From assembly GCA_009785045.1 (NCBI GenBank), contig WQXC01000018.1:1-17938 (forward strand): 17,938 bases of DNA, given 5' to 3'. This document shows positions 15,187-17,938 of this stretch, in pieces. Every line of letters starts with the position of its first letter. Positions within the stretch are counted from its first letter, which is position 1. The position numbers were made by a program, and so were the translations under genes. This stretch comes from Treponema sp. (GTDB lineage Bacteria > Spirochaetota > Spirochaetia > Treponematales > Breznakiellaceae). The notes beneath the pieces were generated by a model. The model had not been told where the DNA came from. It searched no databases and was given only the letters and a program-made list of their open reading frames with translations.

Positions 15187-17514
15187 GGGATGGTTTTTGG
15201 TTATTTTCAGGATATTTTTGCCGCTAATCCGGGAATATTCGACCTTATCCATCATATTTCGTATCATATAGACCCCTAAACCGCCTATTTCGCGGTCTGT
15301 AAGGGGTTTTTCAAGGTCCGGAGGGGGTTGTTCCAGCGGATTAAAGGGACGGCCTGTGTCTTCAAACATAATAACAGTTTTATCGTTGTTAGATATTGCC
15401 ACTGTTGTTTTTCCGCCCTCTTTTCCATAGGCATAATATGCGATATTTGTAAAAACTTCTTCTACAGCAATTTCTATTTCGTGGCGTAAACCGAACGGGA
15501 AGTTGTAATCTACAAGTTCCGATTTAATAAACTCCATAACCTTCTGAAGGTTATTGGCAGATGCTTCAACCGTTATTTTTTTCATTGAATCTACTGTTTC
15601 AATCTCTGTATTTTCTTCGATCTCTTCACTGTCTTTTTTTATATTTTTTATTTGCAGCGAAAGCATTGTTATATCGTCTGCCTGCTCTGCTCCGTCTGCG
15701 AAATTGTCTACTTCCCTTTTTACATTGATTAAAATATCTTTTGGAGAGGAAAATTTGCCTGTATTCAATGTTTCCTTAAGCCGGTCTTCTCCGAACAGTT
15801 CTTTCTTTTTGTTCATGGCTTCTGTAATGCCGTCTGTATATAAATATAAAGTATCGCCTTCTTCCAGATATATTTCTTCTTCGTTGTAAACAGTATCTTT
15901 TTCTATCGCCAGAACAATATACTGCTTTGTATTTAAATACTCAAAATTTCCTTTATGTTTTTTTAAAAGAGGCGGATTATGCCCGGCGTTAACAAAAGTA
16001 AACTTCCCTGTTGGTATGTTGTATATCCCCATAAATGCCGTAACAAATATACATGAATCATTATTTTCGCATAATTTATTATTAACAGATTCCAGTGCTT
16101 CTTTTGGGCTTTTCCCTGTGGAAAAATTATTAATAAGTGTTTTTGTATTCACCATAAATAATGATGCAGGTATCCCCTTTCCGGAGACATCAGCAATTAC
16201 AACTACAAGATTATCCTTGTCTATAAAATAAAAATCGTAAAAATCTCCGCCTATTTCCTTTGCAGGAATCATCGTAGCGTAAATATCAAATTCATTTCTT
16301 TCCGGAAAAGCTGGAAAAGTACTGGGAAGCATGCTTGCCTGGATTTCCTTTGCAACTGCAAGCTCGGTGCTTATGCGTTTCTTTTCTTCACGGTCACGCG
16401 CATTTTCTTCGATAGATTTTTTTAAATCGATTGTCATTTTGTTAAAAGTTTTGGCAAGCTGTCCAAGTTCGTCTTTTGAATCAACTTTTAACTTCATGTC
16501 AAGGTTTCCAAGTCCTAGCTGGGCAACATCGTATGTAAGATGCTTTAACGGAGTGTTAATAAATCTGGAAATTAATAAATACGCAAGCAGCAGCATTGCA
16601 ACAAACGAAATTTCTATAATAACTGAAAAAAGGCGGTTTTGTTTTTCTACATCTGCGAATATCTCATTTTCAGGAATCTGAATCGATAAAAGCCATCCGT
16701 TGTTCATGTAGCGTCCAAAACGCATGTAGTTAATTCCGTTATGTGTAAAGTAATCAGAATTAATATCCCAGGGAATACTTTGTATTGAATCTCCGATAAA
16801 GCTGTCTGTGTATATACTGGAAATAATATAATCTTTTTCCGGGACACAAAGCAAAACAAAACTGTTCTCTGTAGGATTAATCTCTATTAATTGACTTATT
16901 ACTTCGTCAATTTCCCAGTCTACTGTTGTTACTGCAATTAACCTTTCGTTACTGTATATTCCAGATCCTGCTGTCGTCATTAAACTAAATGATCCTGAAT
17001 CGTCAACATATGGTTTGGTCCAGAAAACCTGATACGGCTCTGTAATATTGTCAATTATTTCCCTGTACCAGCCTCTGTTGTGATAGTCATATTGGTCCAT
17101 GACAAATGTATCATCAATCCTGACTGTTTCCATTGTTTTATCGTAAAAAGCATAAAAACCTGCTCTTTGTTTATCTGATTTAAATGCATAAGGTTCAAAC
17201 CAAAAGCCTCCGCCGACAGCATCCGGTAGGCCGCTCAAACCTTCTACAGCGAATTTTTCTCCCAGTGTTTCTGATTGTTCTTCAAAACAGAGCTGTCCTC
17301 CAATCGAATAAAAAACCGATCCTCGTTCCAGTTCTGCTATTACTTTATTTACTTTTTCAGTTTCAAATTCCAGTGTTTTTTGAATACTTTCGATACGGAG
17401 TCTTTTATAACTAACAGTTGTAGCAAGTGAATAAAATATAAATGCTGTACCTATAAGTGATAAAAAAACAAGGACTATAACAAGTATTTTTGTCCGGATC
17501 GAATAAATTACCAT
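15184..17514 (-). CDS. Membrane sensor with PP2C phosphatase and RsbW-like kinase domains
   Basis: A 776-residue receptor of the partner-switching type. It has a membrane helix at about 8-30, a periplasmic Cache-type sensor at about 35-290 (with RGWYREI at 147-153 and WTKPYVDD at 165-172), a second membrane helix at 295-316, HAMP at 317-370 and a short coiled linker. The SpoIIE/PP2C phosphatase domain spans about 390-625, with metal-binding Asp in GGDFYD (422-427), ADVSGKG (441-447), TDG (560-562) and ADDITM (612-617). A C-terminal HATPase domain (645-776) has N-box residues in EEVFTN (685-690), EDTGRPF (718-724) and GGLGVYM (744-750). One protein could therefore dephosphorylate and phosphorylate a STAS antagonist, here the gene two bases upstream. 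The ligand is unknown. Confidence 0.92.
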   Translation of the reverse strand: MVIYSIRTKILVIVLVFLSLIGTAFIFYSLATTVSYKRLRIESIQKTLEFETEKVNKVIAELERGSVFYSIGGQLCFEEQSETLGEKFAVEGLSGLPDAVGGGFWFEPYAFKSDKQRAGFYAFYDKTMETVRIDDTFVMDQYDYHNRGWYREIIDNITEPYQVFWTKPYVDDSGSFSLMTTAGSGIYSNERLIAVTTVDWEIDEVISQLIEINPTENSFVLLCVPEKDYIISSIYTDSFIGDSIQSIPWDINSDYFTHNGINYMRFGRYMNNGWLLSIQIPENEIFADVEKQNRLFSVIIEISFVAMLLLAYLLISRFINTPLKHLTYDVAQLGLGNLDMKLKVDSKDELGQLAKTFNKMTIDLKKSIEENARDREEKKRISTELAVAKEIQASMLPSTFPAFPERNEFDIYATMIPAKEIGGDFYDFYFIDKDNLVVVIADVSGKGIPASLFMVNTKTLINNFSTGKSPKEALESVNNKLCENNDSCIFVTAFMGIYNIPTGKFTFVNAGHNPPLLKKHKGNFEYLNTKQYIVLAIEKDTVYNEEEIYLEEGDTLYLYTDGITEAMNKKKELFGEDRLKETLNTGKFSSPKDILINVKREVDNFADGAEQADDITMLSLQIKNIKKDSEEIEENTEIETVDSMKKITVEASANNLQKVMEFIKSELVDYNFPFGLRHEIEIAVEEVFTNIAYYAYGKEGGKTTVAISNNDKTVIMFEDTGRPFNPLEQPPPDLEKPLTDREIGGLGVYMIRNMMDKVEYSRISGKNILKITKNHP

Positions 17515-17516
17515 TT

Positions 17517-17837
17517 TTAATTTGCAACAAGCATTTCCTGAAGAGCAACCATTCCCAGAACATTTTTAACAATTTTAGATGGGCTTTCAATCTTGAAAGA
17601 TCCGCCGTCATCCATTGCTTGTTTGTAAAGTTTTAACACTACTCTGATTCCTATCGAACTTAGATATTCAATCTGAGCCATGTTAAGAATTATTACTTTC
17701 TGCCCTTCTTTGATGATTTCCAAAAGCTTTTCAAGAAGAAAATCGGCGTTGTTGGAATCAATACGTCCTTTTGCAGTTATTTTGCAAATTCCGTCTTTTA
17801 TTTCCTGGTTTATTTCAAGATCGTCATCAATTTTCAT
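17517..17837 (-). CDS. STAS-domain anti-sigma factor antagonist
   Basis: A 106-residue single-domain STAS protein of the SpoIIAA/RsbV type. Such proteins are switched by phosphorylation of a conserved Ser or Thr, and the unphosphorylated form binds a partner such as an anti-sigma factor. The motif is YLSSIGIRVVL (58-68); Ser61 lies two residues before the Gly, where RsbV has its phospho-acceptor, and Ser60 is the alternative. GRIDSNNA (24-31) is the usual first loop. The chosen start, ATG at 17837, has AAGGAG seven bases upstream; the longer reading would start inside the tRNA gene. Its stop lies two bases before the sensor kinase/phosphatase start, so the pair is translated together. Confidence 0.93.
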   Translation of the reverse strand: MKIDDDLEINQEIKDGICKITAKGRIDSNNADFLLEKLLEIIKEGQKVIILNMAQIEYLSSIGIRVVLKLYKQAMDDGGSFKIESPSKIVKNVLGMVALQEMLVAN

Positions 17838-17844
17838 CTTTTTT

Positions 17845-17850
17845 CTCCTT
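17845..17850 (-). promoter_or_regulatory. Ribosome binding site fixing the STAS gene start
   Basis: AAGGAG lies seven bases before the ATG at 17837, within the 17 bases left between the tRNA 3' end and the gene. It settles the start codon. Confidence 0.85.
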
Positions 17851-17854
17851 ATTA

Positions 17855-17928
17855 TGCGCCCAGCACGACTCGAACGTGCCACCCACAGATTCGAAGTCTG
17901 TTACTCTATCCAGATGAGCTATAGGCGC
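17855..17928 (-). tRNA. tRNA-Arg, anticodon UCG (reads CGA)
   Basis: The minus strand folds into a full cloverleaf of 74 nt. The acceptor stem GCGCCTA pairs with TGGGCGC (one G-T pair), the D arm is GCTC/GAGT, the anticodon stem ACAGA/TCTGT carries the loop CTTCGAA, and the T arm is GCACG-TTCGAGT-CGTGC. The loop gives anticodon TCG, so tRNA-Arg. The discriminator base is A at 17855. The 3' CCA is not encoded (TAAT follows). The promoter lies outside the window. The gene is directly upstream of, and in the same direction as, the STAS gene. Confidence 0.95.
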
Positions 17929-17938
17929 TGAAAAATAA

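Noticed and set aside
17838..17882. Longer STAS reading starting inside tRNA-Arg
   Set aside because: The first 15 codons are tRNA sequence; ATG at 17837 has AAGGAG.

Overview
The window looks like a spirochaete chromosome segment, most likely from a Treponema-type organism. The evidence is a fliW-csrA pair next to flgL, flgK and a FlgN-like gene, a giant exported Ig-like repeat protein, moderate to low GC, and a poly-G tract in a gene start of the kind treponemes use for switching. No species can be named from the sequence alone.

Left part, minus strand (1-5166). A 1655-residue secreted protein made of repeated Ig-like units ends in a beta-rich domain with a terminal Phe. It has its own promoter and a strong terminator. 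Just downstream, at the window edge, another exported protein begins (ATG at 71); its signal sequence contains 14 consecutive G. 

Middle part, plus strand (5206-10726). A pyrimidine operon runs pyrB-pyrI-pyrF-pyrK-pyrD-pyrE and then an RluA-type pseudouridine synthase. It covers aspartate transcarbamoylase (catalytic and regulatory chains), dihydroorotate dehydrogenase of the NAD-linked 1B type with its electron-transfer subunit, orotate phosphoribosyltransferase and OMP decarboxylase. carAB and pyrC are not in the window. A strong promoter is followed by a 12-codon leader ORF with a U-rich stretch, and an intrinsic terminator whose stem contains the leader stop codon. This is the layout of a UTP-sensing attenuator like that of E. 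coli pyrBI. Three copies of a small GC-rich element with a 10-bp internal period sit in the gaps of this region.

Right part, minus strand (17928-10771). The order of transcription is tRNA-Arg(UCG), STAS-domain antagonist, membrane sensor phosphatase/kinase (Cache-HAMP-PP2C-HATPase), FlgN-like chaperone, flgK, flgL, fliW, csrA. Spacing is tight throughout; only the sensor-flgN gap (43 bp) could hold a promoter, and it contains a sigma-28-like sequence. The tRNA ends 17 nt before the STAS start codon. The flagellar genes build the hook-filament junction, and FliW/CsrA control flagellin translation. The two signalling genes form a complete partner-switching module in an arrangement that recalls Pseudomonas HsbR-HsbA beside its flagellar genes.

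No CRISPR array, insertion sequence, prophage gene or rRNA was seen. No gap without a gene exceeds 300 bases.
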